Made by a program: the position numbers and the translations under genes
Part shown: in pieces, positions 46,342-56,311 of the stretch
Position numbering within the stretch: the stretch's first letter is position 1
How the letters are laid out: each line of letters opens with the position of its first letter
The notes under the pieces: model-generated
The model's input: only the letters and a program-made list of their open reading frames with translations
Database searches by the model: none
Told to the model about the DNA's origin: nothing
Source: Orobanche coerulescens
Taxonomy: Eukaryota; Streptophyta; Magnoliopsida; Lamiales; Orobanchaceae
NCBI GenBank assembly: GCA_033398695.1
Contig: CM065815.1
Span: forward strand, 7,744,501-7,808,500
DNA: 64,000 bases
Direction: 5' to 3'

Positions 46342-46601
46342 CGAGCGCACTCTTCATGGCGTACCAACTCCGACGCAAAAATCAAAGTCGAAGCGTCCTG
46401 CGGCAAGCCAAGCTGAAGAAGAACCTCCTTATGTTGAGGAGTTATTTTGGACATAAACTTGCACTACGAGCTTATTTTAGATCTATAAATCATAGAGTTT
46501 CTTTAGCTGCAGATACTTGGGCAGATTTTAAACAAAAAAATGATTATATGGGAATAACTATACACTGGATTTTTTCAAATGATTTCCTTTTTCACTTATA
46601 G
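46342..46601 (+). pseudogene. hAT transposase, fragment right of the insertion
   Basis: Restarts in the frame left at 5682 (ERTLHGVPTPTQKSKSKRPA, then EEEPPYVEELFW). A TAA comes a few codons later in that frame; a +1/-1 shift near 46450 gives SINHRVSLAADTWADFKQKN and DYMGITIHWIF, the conserved hAT block after the BED zinc finger region, ending at 46599-46601. The BED finger, DDE core and dimerisation region are missing. This fragment confirms that 4947-46834 is a hAT transposon. Confidence 0.8.
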
Positions 46602-46659
46602 TTATTTTTCGTGTATAAAATGATAACAAATAAAAGTCTTATATACTTAAAAAAAAATT

Positions 46660-46834
46660 GAGACGGGTCGGACCCGTGACCCGGCGGGTCGAACCCGGAC
46701 CCGTGGCCGACCCGTCGACCCGCCAACCCGTACATTTCATATGTACGGGTGGGGTCCGGGTCCTGTCCTGCCGACCCGGCGACCCGGCGGGTCCGACTCG
46801 GACCCGGACCCAGACCGGGCGTTGGACACCTCTA
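46660..46834. repeat. hAT right subterminal region
   Basis: Dense GACCCG/CGGGTC and GGACCCG words mirror 4960-5165 at the left end, followed by the inverted repeat ending cacctcta at 46834. In hAT elements such subterminal repeats are transposase-binding sites. Confidence 0.75.
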
Positions 46835-46854
46835 ATCTTATAACTCCTTAATTC

Positions 46855-46920
46855 GTCCTCAAAGGGAATCGAACCCGGGTCTCCACAAAGGGAAGAACCC
46901 GGTGGCCAGTGGGCTAAAGC
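46855..46920 (-). mobile_element. tRNA-like SINE head, disrupted by two hAT elements
   Basis: Minus-strand B box GGGTTCGATTCC (46865-46876) and A-box-like TAGCCCACTGG (46906-46916), 29 nt apart. The upstream bases of the head continue at 47487 beyond the hAT element 46921-47478. The 3' side reaches the hAT end at 46842. Too degraded to fold as a functional tRNA. Confidence 0.5.
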
Positions 46921-47218
46921 TAGGGGTGTTATACCGTGCCGTACCGATTTTTTTTGTCGATACCGTATACCGTACCGAAAATTTCGGTACAACAAAATTC
47001 ATACCGATACTGCACGGAAGTTTGGTATCTGAAATCATTATCTGAAATTTCGTATGGCTTTCGATCATACCGTCTGAAATTTTGGTATACCGAATTTTAT
47101 TTCGGTATCGGTGTATACCGAACTTATCGAAATATCGAATTACCAAAATATCGAAAAAATCTTGATATACCGATATATAACGAAATACCGAATAAAAAAA
47201 TACCGAAAATATTAATAT

Positions 47219-47276
<58 letters not shown>

Positions 47277-47478
47277 AAATACCGAATTTTTTTGGTATCT
47301 CGGTATATACCGAAATACCGAAAATAAAAAAATTTCATACCGTTACCGTACCGAAAATTTTCGGTACGGCACCATACCGTACCGAAAATTCGGTATACCG
47401 AAATTTTCGGCAATTTCGGTAATTTTTCGGTACGGTAAATTCGGTATTTCGGCATTTCGGTATATTTTGCCACCCCTA
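46921..47478. mobile_element. hAT-like element of TACCGAAATTTCGGTA words
   Basis: 558 bp starting TAGGGGTGTTATACC and ending in GCCACCCCTA, with a perfect 8-bp TSD gctaaagc (46913-46920, 47479-47486). The interior is almost wholly TACCGAAA/TTTCGGTA words with an (AT)n tract at about 47223-47275. Open frames such as runs of Tyr-Ile are repeat artefacts. Confidence 0.9.
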
Positions 47479-47832
47479 GCTAAAGCCACTTGTTATAAAT
47501 TCACATTACTTGAATTGATCATTATATAAATTAAAATAACTGTAGGTAATGATGAAATTAATTTTTAATCTAATATAACTATTAACCAGTGACGGCTCTG
47601 GCCCAGTGCTGACAGTGCAACCGCACTAGGCTCACTAAGGTTTAAAGGCCCAAAAAAAATACGCGTCTTTATATATATATATATATCACTATGTATATAT
47701 AAGGATTAAACACACCCAATTTGAGATTTCTGAGTCCCATTTCTTCTTCTTTTCCTTCTCTATCTCGGACTGAGTGTGGTCTTAAACGCACCCAATTTGA
47801 GATTTCTGAGTCCAGTCTCTCTTTCTCGGCGA

Positions 47833-48104
47833 TGGTGCCTCTTACGACGGCACCAAATCCCCCGGTTAGGAGACGTCTGATGTCTTCTACTGCTGCTCCT
47901 GGTGTCACCACTAGGGGCAAAGCTGCTTCCGATTCCTCGATTTCCACACGAGGAAGAACAGCTTCTCGCGGACCCTCCTCCTCCTCCTCGAAGGGGCGAT
48001 CTTCATCGCCCTTGAAAGAGGGAACATCTGCCCGGCAGGATACACCTCGGAGACGGGGCCGCTCTAGTCAGCGTCCTAGGTCTTCGTCTGAGTTGGTTGG
48101 TTAG
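47833..48104 (+). CDS. Short ORF upstream of LINE ORF2
   Basis: MVPLTTAPNPPVRRRLMSST..., 90 codons, Ser/Arg-rich and basic (RGRTASRGPSSSSSKGRSSS, RRRGRSSQRPRSSSE), ending four bases before the ORF2 ATG at 48108. It is in the place of ORF1 but far shorter than a normal L1 ORF1 and shows no RNA-recognition or CCHC motif; possibly a truncated ORF1 or the deletion-joined end of one. Function not assigned. Confidence 0.4.
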
Positions 48105-48107
48105 TTT

Positions 48108-48960
48108 ATGTCGATACCCATTCTTACATGGAACGCTCGTGGTCTGGCTAACACCGAAGCACTGAAGCGCATTCGACATCTCAACCGTGTTCATAAGTTT
48201 TCTTTTATTGGCAATTTAGAACCCATGGGTTCCAATGCTAATTTTGATTTTTATATTCGTTCTTTAGGTTTTGCGTCGGGACTTTATAATCGGTCTAACA
48301 AAATTTGGTTCTTTTCTTCCCCTCACTTTCTGCACCAAGTTTTGTTGGATACCGATTAAGTCCTCCATCTTTCTATTTCTTCCCCCCTTCTTCCTCAGTC
48401 GATTTATGTCACCCTTGTCTATGCCAGCACTAACCGTGTTGGTCGTTACGCCCTTTGGGACACCCTCCGTAAGATTGCTTTGGAAGTAGAGGGGTTGCCG
48501 TGGCTAGTCAGCGGTGACTTCAACATCTTCTTGCATTCACATGAGCGCGAGGGTAGTACCACAGACCGTTCTCCAGAGATTCTAGACTTCGCACAGACTA
48601 TTGCTGACTGTGAGTTGATTGATGCGGGCTGCGAGGGCGATATTTTCACTTGGGAGCGCAATGGTTTGAGGGAAAGGCTAGATCGTGCTTTATTTAATGA
48701 AGCATGGTCGAACGTGTTTGCGGTTTCTACCGTCACTCACCTGCCTAGACTTCGGTCGGACCATGCGCCCCTTCTTATCCAGTGTCGCTTCTCCGCGACT
48801 CGTCACAAGTCGTCATTCCATTTCCAGAGTATGTGGATTCGGCATCACACATTCCTGGACACTGTTAGGGAGGTCTGGATTACCCCGACTGGATTATCTG
48901 GCATGTGTAACCTACAGGCCAAACTCCTTAGGGTTAAGCGCAGTCAAAGCAATGAACCAG
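48108..48960 (+). pseudogene. L1 ORF2: apurinic-type endonuclease domain
   Basis: Begins MSIPILTWNARGLANTEALK, the typical first strand of L1 endonucleases (WNxRG). A TAA at 48357-48359 interrupts the same frame, which then continues to LPWLVSGDFNIFLHSHER, DIFTWERNGLRERLDRAL and LPRLRSDHAPLLIQC, holding the GDFN and SDHxPL catalytic motifs. A frameshift at about 48935-48960 separates it from RT. The domain nicks target DNA to prime reverse transcription. Confidence 0.9.
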
Positions 48961-50412
48961 TCTTTTGGAAACCTTCACACGATGTTGGATGAGGCCTTGA
49001 GGGCTGCTGACGAGGCCGAGCGGCGTTATGATTCGGATCCTACTCCGGAGAGTAGAACCGCTATGCACCGTTTTCGTGCTGAGTACCATCTTCGTCTCTC
49101 TATGGAGGAAGATTTCTGGAAACAGAAAGCCGCAGTTCGTTGGGTTACTGAGGGCGAGCGCAACACCCGGTTCTTTCAGGGTTTTGCGAAGCAGAAGCGT
49201 TGTCAGTCGCATATTCACATCATTGAGAATGGTGGTACGACGATCGCTGTAGAGTCGGACATCCGATCATCCGCTGTGAATTTCTTTAGGAATCTGCTTA
49301 CATCCGATGGTGATGTTCTCGTCCCCCCGGATGACACTTGTTTTCCCTCTATCCCCTGTTCTTTTGATTATGATAGTTTGTGTGTCCCACCCTCTCCCCA
49401 GGAGATTTGTGCTGCGGTATTTGATATCGATCCTCACAACGCTTCTGGGCCTGACGGGTTCTCGTCTTTGTTTTTTCAGCATTGTTGGGAGATTGTCTCT
49501 TCCGACGTGGAGGGGGCTGTGCTCGAGTTTTTTGAGGGTCATCCTATGCCTCCGGCTTTCACGGCGACTACGGTCGTCTTGATCCCGAAGAAGCCTGTTC
49601 CGAGCGGTTGGTCAGATTACCGGCCTATTAGTCTGTGTAATGTGACCAATAAGATTATCACGAAAATCCTTAATGCTCGGCTTGCTCCTCTCCTCCCTCT
49701 GATTATCTCTCCGAACCAGAGTGGATTTGTTCACGGGCGGGTTATTTCTGATAATATCCTTCTGGACCAAGAACTTATTCACGACCTCCACGTCGCGGAC
49801 ATTCATGGTGTCCCGAACCTTGCGCTGAAGCTTGATATGGCTAAGGCGTATGATAGGGTTCACTGGCAATTTTTACGTGAGGTCCTGGTGAGGATGGGAT
49901 TCCCGACTAGATGGATTTTGTTCATCCGTCATTGCGTCGAAAGTTGCACGTTCTCCATTTTGGTGAACGGCAGTCCGGCCGGCTATTTTGCCTCTAGTCG
50001 GGGTTTGCGTCAGGGCGACCCTATCTCCCTGTCGCTCTTTGTGCTTGCCGCTGATTATTTATCGCGCTGCTTGGACCGATTCATTCGATACCATCCTTTG
50101 ATGAGGTATAGGACGGCTGGACGGCCTTTCCCCGTCTCACACCTATCCTACGCCGATGATATAATTATATTCACACGGGCTGTGGATGATGGTCTCGTTG
50201 ATCTTATGCGTCTCCTGGATCACTACTCTATGGCTTCGGGCCAAATGGTTAGTATCCAGAAAAGCACTTTTATTCTTGCTCCTAAGCATGCGCCTCGTTG
50301 GCATCAGAGAGTTCTCGATCTTACTGGTTTTCGCCAGGGCGATCTCCCCATCACCTATCTTGGTGTGCCCCTTTACAAAGGCTTTATGAGACGAGCTCTT
50401 TCTTTGGGGTGA
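48961..50412 (+). pseudogene. L1 ORF2: reverse transcriptase domain
   Basis: Open from the shift to 50412: DEALRAADEAERRYD linker, FWKQKAAVRWVTEGERNTRF, PHNASGPDGFSSLFFQHCWE, LIPKKPVPSGWSDYRPISLC, NQSGFVHGRVISDNILLDQE, LKLDMAKAYDRVHWQFLREV (motif A), SRGLRQGDPISLSLFVLAAD and HLSYADDIIIFTRAVDDG with the catalytic YADD. The RT core appears intact over about 450 codons, cut by a frameshift near 50400. Confidence 0.95.
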
Positions 50413-51488
50413 AGCAACGGATGTTGGATAGGATCTCTGGTTGGTCCCATCGCCACCTTGCTTTTGGGGGACGCTTGGCTCTTATTAAGAGCACTCTCTG
50501 CACGATTCCTCTACACCTGCTTCAGGTGTTGGACCCTCCACAGTACATTATCCAGGAGCTCGATCAGATCATTGCGAGATACTTCTGGGGTGCTGTTGGT
50601 CCGAAGAGGAAGACGCACTTGGTCAGTTGGCGACAGATTTGTCGTCCGGTCTCTGAGGGAGGCCTCGGGATTAGGAGTCTTTCGGATACGGCGAGAGCTT
50701 TTAGTTATAAGCTCTGGTGGCGCCTTCGCGCGGGCACGTCTCTGTGGGCGCAGTTTATGCTCCGCAGAAACTGCTTTGCTGGCCTCTATACGCCTATGTG
50801 TACCGCTCTTAAAGCTCGTGCCAGCCACCCTTGGCGCCGTCTCCTCCGAGTGGGTATTGAGGCTCAGGAGTTCATCCGCTGGACTCTTGGTCGTGGCAGC
50901 GGGGAGGTCAGCTTTTGGGACGATATTTGGATTGGGGATAAGCCTATTTCTTCTTTTCATCAGGTTACTGGTAGACCCCATCTTAGGATTCATGAGTTAT
51001 GGGTTGATGGGACGTGGGACATGGGTAGATTGGAGTCTATTGTTGGAGAGGAGCTAGGATTTACCCCTCAGTTCATCCAGGAGATCTCCACGATTCCCAT
51101 CGCCGAGGAGGATTCAGATAGTATGTGCTGGACTCTTACCTCTTCGGGTGCGTTCTCATTGTCGTCGGCTTGGTCTCACATCAGAGTGAGGGGTCAGGCT
51201 AATCTTGTTTACGGGTCCATCTGGACTGCCTTACTTACACCGACCACTTCGGTGTTTATTTGGCGACTTCTCATGCGACGGATACCGACTGATGACATTC
51301 TACAGAGAGGGGCGTTTCACTGGCTTCTAGATGTTTGTGCTGCTCGCATACCCTTACCCAGACCTACCATACCGAGACCATTGCCCACCTTTTCTTGGAG
51401 AGTGATGTGGCTCGTGACGTGTGGGAATATTTTGGCGCTTAGACACATTTATCCTTACCCCTTACTCAGAATATCTTTGAGCTCCTAA
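50403..51488 (+). pseudogene. L1 ORF2: thumb and zinc-binding region
   Basis: Continues one frame over: FFGVKQRMLDRISGWSHRHL, LALIKSTLCTIPLHLLQVLD, RYFWGAVGPKRKTHLVSWRQ, SFWDDIWIGDKP and AFSLSSAWSHIRVRG, ending with TPTTSVFIWRLLMRRIPTDD (zf-RVT area). It then loses frame near 51320, so the zinc-finger Cys/His residues are only partly readable. Confidence 0.85.
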
Positions 51489-51696
51489 GTTTTTTCGCAC
51501 ACGGCACACACTTTAGGCACGCGACTTTCATTATTCCTTGTCTGATCCTTTGGTTCATCTGGACAGAAAGGAATAGTGCAAAGCATAGGGCGGTTACTTT
51601 TCTTTCGTCTCATGTTATTGTGCAGGTGGAGCGCCAAGTTGCATTATTGGATACTGCCGGGCTAATTTCATCCGAGTTAAGGCGGGTTGCTCGCCT

Positions 51697-52245
51697 TTGA
51701 TCGTTTCGGCCGCGCTACATCTTCCCCGCTCGGACTGCCGCCCCGTCCCGGTGGTTTGGCTTCACCCGAGACCCCTTGGATCAAGGCCGAACACGGATGG
51801 TTCGTTCGATAGAGACACCAGTTGCGGGTGGGGAGGTCCGATTAGAGATCATCACGGAGAGCTCCTTCTTGCTTTCCATTCCTCTTTTCAGCCTCTTCGA
51901 GTTTTGATGCCGAGGTTCGGGCTTTGGCGATTGGATTGATTCTAGCTTCCCAGAGATCGAGACATGTTTGGATTGAGCTTGATGCCGCCGCGTGGTGACC
52001 CTGCTATCATCCGCCATCGGGGCTCTTGGCAGGTTCGTCACACTCTTATGCGTATCCGACACATTCTTAGAGATATTCGATTCGAGTCACTCACATTTTC
52101 CGGAGGGCAACAGTACGGCTATCTTTCCCGAGCTCGGCATGTCGTCCCTCGGCATTCGGACTTATACTTACGATCTTGCTCCTCCGTTCTTCTCTCCCTT
52201 ATACGGATGGATCGGCTTGGTTATCCGTCTTTTAGATTTAGATAG
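51697..52245 (+). pseudogene. L1 ORF2: C-terminal RNase H, broken
   Basis: Plant-type L1 RNase H extension: PNTDGSFDRDTSCGWGGPIR and DHHGELLLAFHSSF (first catalytic Asp in NTDGSF), then a stop near 51937. Remaining homology (ELDAA-type and RIRHILRDI segments at about 51965-52100) is in other frames. RNase H at the end of ORF2 is a known feature of a group of plant L1 elements. Confidence 0.75.
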
Positions 52246-53008
52246 GTTTTATTTTTGATTGCTTGCTTGCCTATTGGTCCGCTCATTAGCCACGCTTTAG
52301 TGGTGCACTTGTATTGATCTAGCGGGCCATAGGCACTTTAGATTTAGGTTCGAATTATGGCCCATTTTTGTCATAATTCGGAGTTGAGTTATTTTAGTCT
52401 ACGGGTCCGCACATTATCCACGGTTTGTGGTGCACTTTGTATTTCTTTAGCGGTAGTAGATTTCTTCGATGTTTGGACCGAATTATGGCCCATTTTTGGT
52501 CATAATTCGGGATACTTTGTATTCTTGATTTCTTCTTATCTACGTGTTGGCCCTGGCCCCGTCCTCCACTGGACGCTTTTTCCTTAAAAAAAAAAGGATT
52601 ATACATATATAATCGGTATAAGCTCTCTTCTATATAACCAATATAAACCCTCTTCTACTGCACAATTGATGACTTAATGTCCTACTTTTGCATGCTACTA
52701 TGATAAGTAAATTTTTTCATATTTATCACAGTTCAACAAATGGTGGTTATAATTTGATTGAAGACATTTCCCTTTTATTTTAAATAGTTGTCTTTATGAT
52801 TGAGTTTTTATATTTCTTGATTTATGTGTTTGAAAAAAGTTATCCTCGTATATAAATTGTTGGCTGTTGAAAACTATTGTATATGAAATAGAGATTATAA
52901 TAATTGAGCATAAAATAAATAATTAACATATTAAAATAAATATAAAAAATATCCCTCAAAATAAATTTCGCACTGGACCCGCAAAAATTTCAGGACCCTG
53001 CTATTAAC

Positions 53009-53488
53009 TTTACCATATTCCTCAACATGCAGTGGTTATTGGTCATTATTTTTAGTGCAATTTACTGATTTAAACTATATATATATATATAATTTCTCAA
53101 TCGCACAATCCATAAAGAGAATCATTACAGGCATCAATTCGATTTTCCTTCTGGCTTTCGATGTTAAAACAGTGGATATAAAACAAAAGCATACGTAAAA
53201 GAGTGGATATAAAACAAAAGCATACGTAAAAAGATTTGTTTGTTTGAAATGGGGGGGAAGATTTCAACGGAGGGAGTGGAGAGATGTAACTTTTTTTTTT
53301 ATTTAATTCGAGGTTTCAAATTTATATTTTGATTAGTCTTTAGATTTTTAAAATTGCTCTCAATTAAATGGTGAGATGTGTATACAGTTTTAAAGTTCCT
53401 AAATATCCTTATTATCCGTACATAATGAGTCGTTCACCACATGATTGCTTCATGCTGGACCCCATACTATCAAGCTGCATGTTTCAAC
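53009..53488. other. AT-rich spacer with a 31-bp tandem duplication
   Basis: Mostly featureless. AGTGGATATAAAACAAAAGC plus CATACGTAAAA occurs twice in tandem (53171 and 53202, period 31). No gene recognised. Confidence 0.5.
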
Positions 53489-54431
53489 TGTTGGGAAAAA
53501 CACGACTAACGTCACAACGAGAAATGCGGAAACCCTCGTTTGACAACTTTTCAATCTTCAATTGTAACTTTGTGGTTACCGACGAGTAGAGCAAATCAAT
53601 TACAACTCGATAATCAATACAAATGATATCCAAAAACAATAAACATGAGACACAATATTTTAGCGTGGAAAACCCCTCAAGACGAGAGTAAAACCACGGG
53701 ACCGAAGCCGCTTAAATCCACTATCACCAATACATAATAAACGATTCGTCCCTAATACAAACTAGGCGTATACACCAATAATCTTCAAATACTTGGTAAT
53801 AAACAAACTTTAAGTATTTGGAATACACAATAACAATAAGATCGAGAAAAAAAAAACACTGTAAATAGCTTACACAAAAAGCTAACGAAATACCCGAACT
53901 TCCGGACTCAAAACCTCGATCTACTCCGGTGAAAAGATTTGCCCAATAGCTACCAAACTCTTGTCAAAATATCACGACGATCCGACCGATAAATCTCCGG
54001 GAAATTGAAGAAATGTATTTCTCTCTCTTGTTTCTCTCTCTCTATCTCTCTTGGTGTGCTCTCAAAAGGTGTAGGTGATGAAGTTGGTGAAAAAAACGCA
54101 GCAAGATCTGCCTAAAAAGAAACCCAAGTGCTGGGTTGACCCGTGTGCCGCGGCCCCGGCAAAGTGTGCCGCGGCACACGCAGGAAAAGCTGCCCAGGAC
54201 ATCGCGAGGGGGCCGCGGCCCGGCTGGAGGGCGCCGCGGCCCAGAGTAAAGACTCGGCCAGCATTTTAATTGTATCGGCAGGGGCCGCGGCCCGGCCGGC
54301 AGGGGGCCGCGGCCCAGAGTACAGTCTCGGCCACCATGTTGTTCCGATGATTTCCGTGGGCCGCGGCTCGGCGGGCATGTGCCGCGGCCCAGAGTACAGC
54401 CCAGGCCTATGTTTTGGAAATGAATCTTACA
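53489..54431 (-). repeat. Copia 3' LTR with CCGCGG array
   Basis: 943 bp, TGTAAGATTC...CCCAACA on the minus strand. Eight CCGCGG cores at about 54145-54385 in words GTGCCGCGGCAC, GGCCGCGGCCCGG and GCCGCGGCCCAGAGTACAG. The other LTR has the same array at about 59650-59885 with two cores lost (GGCCACGGCCC, GGTCGCGGCC). Confidence 0.9.
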
Positions 54432-55726
54432 AATCTCCCCCTTTCCGGAACATAGAAAGAGTTCGCCATCCCGGCGATCGAACAACACACTTTCACCTTC
54501 TCTCTACTCAACGCCTTGGTTAACATATCGAAACCATTATCATCGGTATGAACTTTATCAAGTTCAAATAAACCATCCTCCAATGCATCTCGGATCCAAT
54601 GGTACCTCACATCAATATGTTTTGTTCTCTTGTGAAAAGTCGCATTCTTAGCCAAATGAATCGCACTTTGACTATCACAAAGAACCACGTAACGTCGTTG
54701 TCGGAAGCCTAGCTCTCGTAAAAATATTTTCAACCATAAGAGCTCTTTATTCGCTTCCACCGCCGCAATATACTCGGCCTCCATTGTAGATAAGGCAACG
54801 CACTTTTGCAATCTTGATTGCCATGACACAGCTCCCCCTGCAAATGTCATCAAATAACCGGAAGTGGATTTTCGGTTATCTTCGTTACCGGCCATATCCG
54901 AATCGGAATATCCAACAAGCATTGCTTTCCCATTTCCAAATGTAATCCCTAATTTGGAAGTACCCCGTAAATATCTAAATATCCATTTTACGGCTTCCCA
55001 ATGCTTCTTTCCCGGATTTGATAGAAACCGGCTCACCACTCCCACGGCATGAGCAATGTCGGGCCGGGTACATACCATAGCGTACATCAAACTCCCGACC
55101 GCCGAGGCATAAGGAATTTTATCCATATCCTCAATCTCCTTCTTCGTAGTAGGGCAATCCTTGCTCGCCAATTTAAAATTGTTAGTAAGAGACGAACTAA
55201 CAACTTTATATTTGTCCATGTTGAAGCGTTTAAGCACCTTCTCGATATATTGCTCTTGCGACATGTGTAATTTCCAGGCTGCTCTATCACGAGTAATTCT
55301 TATCCCAAGAATTTGTTTAGCGGCCCCCAAGTCTTTCATGGCAAATGACTTGTTCAATTCTTTCTTCAAGTTGGCAATCCTTTCGGCATTCTTACCCACG
55401 ATCAACATGTCGTCCACATAAAGCAATAAGATGATAAAATCATCATCTCCAAATTTCTTGAAAAATACGCAATGGTCTAGAGTCGTCTTCCGGTAGCCTT
55501 GTTCCCCCATAACCGACTCAAACTTCTTATACCATTGTTGTGGTGCTTGCTTCAACCCGTATAAACTCTTACGGAGTCTACAAACATAATCCTCTTTGCC
55601 TTTGGCCTCAAACCCTTCCGGTTGCTTCATATAAATTTCTTTGTCAAGGTCTCCATGAAGAAATGCCGTCTTGACATCCATTTGCTCAACCTCAAGATCA
55701 AGACTAGCCGCAATACCAAGGACCAA
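54407..55726 (-). pseudogene. Copia pol: RT end and RNase H
   Basis: 439-codon open frame: LEVEQMDVKTAFLHGDLDKE, IYMKQPEGFEAKGKEDYVCR, SLYGLKQAPQQWYKKFE, FIILLLYVDDMLIVGKN (active site YVDD), YASAVGSLMYAMVCTRPDIA, RNase H SDSDMAGNEDNRKSTSGYLM, ALSTMEAEYIAAVEANKE and HIDVRYHWIRDAL. The wording is that of Tnt1-like copia elements. It ends just inside the LTR. RT is split from its N-terminal part by a break at 55727-55737. Confidence 0.95.
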
Positions 55727-55735
55727 TCGAATCGA

Positions 55736-55990
55736 TCATATCTTCACAACCGGAGAAAAAATCTCGTCAAAATCAATGCCCTTCTTTTGACTAAATCCTT
55801 TCACTACGAGTCTAGCTTTGTATCGGGGCAATGAAGTATGATCCTCCGACTTCACCCTATACACCCATTTGTTCCTCAAAGCTCTCTTGCCTTTCGGCAA
55901 CTTCACCAACTCGTACGTGTTATTCTCATGCAAGGAACTCATCTCGTCTTGCATGGCATCCATCCACTCTTTCTTCTTTTCATCCTCCAT
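55736..55990 (-). pseudogene. Copia pol: RT N-terminal part
   Basis: [60 protein letters not shown] and IFSPVVKI. These are the first RT motifs of copia elements (KWVxxxK, ARLVxKGxxQ). Followed by a short shift before 55726; about 250 bp upstream to 56240 is degraded integrase-RT linker. Confidence 0.9.
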
Positions 55991-56311
55991 ATCCTCCGCA
56001 AATATTCGGGCTCTCCCTCATCGGTGAGTAAGACATACTCATCGGCCGAATAACGAGCGGAGGGATGACGGTCCCTCGTCGACCGCCTAAGTGGAACAAA
56101 AGATGGCATGTTAGTCACGGACTCACGGGTAGCTCGGAATGATCTCCATCGGTGTTATCTTGTCTCAACTCATCGTTGTCACCGGCATCATGTTGTTCAT
56201 CATTTTGGACATCCTTTTCACCGGGTGTCTCAACATGTTATGGAGGAACGGGGTCCAAATCAATAAGATCATAGTCGTGTTGTGGAGCCGACTCTCCATT
56301 CTCAACATCCT

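Larger units (their letters stand above)
4947..46834 (+). mobile_element. hAT transposon interrupted by 40.65 kb of nested retrotransposons
   Basis: Terminal inverted repeats are TAGAGGTGCCCAA at 4947 and, reverse-complemented, TAGAGGTGTCCAA ending at 46834. Both ends are flanked by the identical 8-bp duplication atcttata (4939-4946 and 46835-46842), as hAT transposases make. The subterminal 150-200 bp on both sides are dense in GACCCG/CGGGTC words. Between them are a promoter and a broken transposase gene. Without the inserted LTR element and one copy of its TSD, the transposon is about 1.23 kb (4947-5682 plus 46342-46834), so it is an internally deleted, non-autonomous copy. Confidence 0.9.
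47713..52595 (+). mobile_element. Plant L1-type LINE, nearly full length
   Basis: Contains a 5' UTR with a 25-bp direct repeat (47713 and about 47790, CACCCAATTTGAGATTTCTG), a short ORF, then endonuclease, reverse transcriptase, zinc-finger and RNase H regions, a 3' UTR with a duplicated block of about 130 bp (about 52275-52385 and 52400-52515) and an A-run at 52586-52595. Likely TSD aaggattaaaca (47701-47712) / aaggattataca (52594-52605), 11 of 12. Frameshifts and a stop make it inactive. Confidence 0.9.
47587..53000. mobile_element. hAT-like element holding an L1 LINE
   Basis: Starts CAGTGACGGCTCTGGCCC and ends (complement) CAGGGTCCTGAAATT. Perfect 8-bp TSD ctattaac (47579-47586, 53001-53008). 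Without the LINE it is about 0.53 kb. The short inverted repeat CAGkGwC with an 8-bp TSD fits hAT. The right part 52596-53000 is AT-rich without coding. Confidence 0.8.

Noticed and set aside
46865..46916. tRNA gene near the hAT right end
   Set aside because: Only boxes remain, and the head is split by a hAT insertion.
46936..47473. Frames with runs of Tyr-Ile
   Set aside because: Product of the (AT)n tract and TACCGAAA words.
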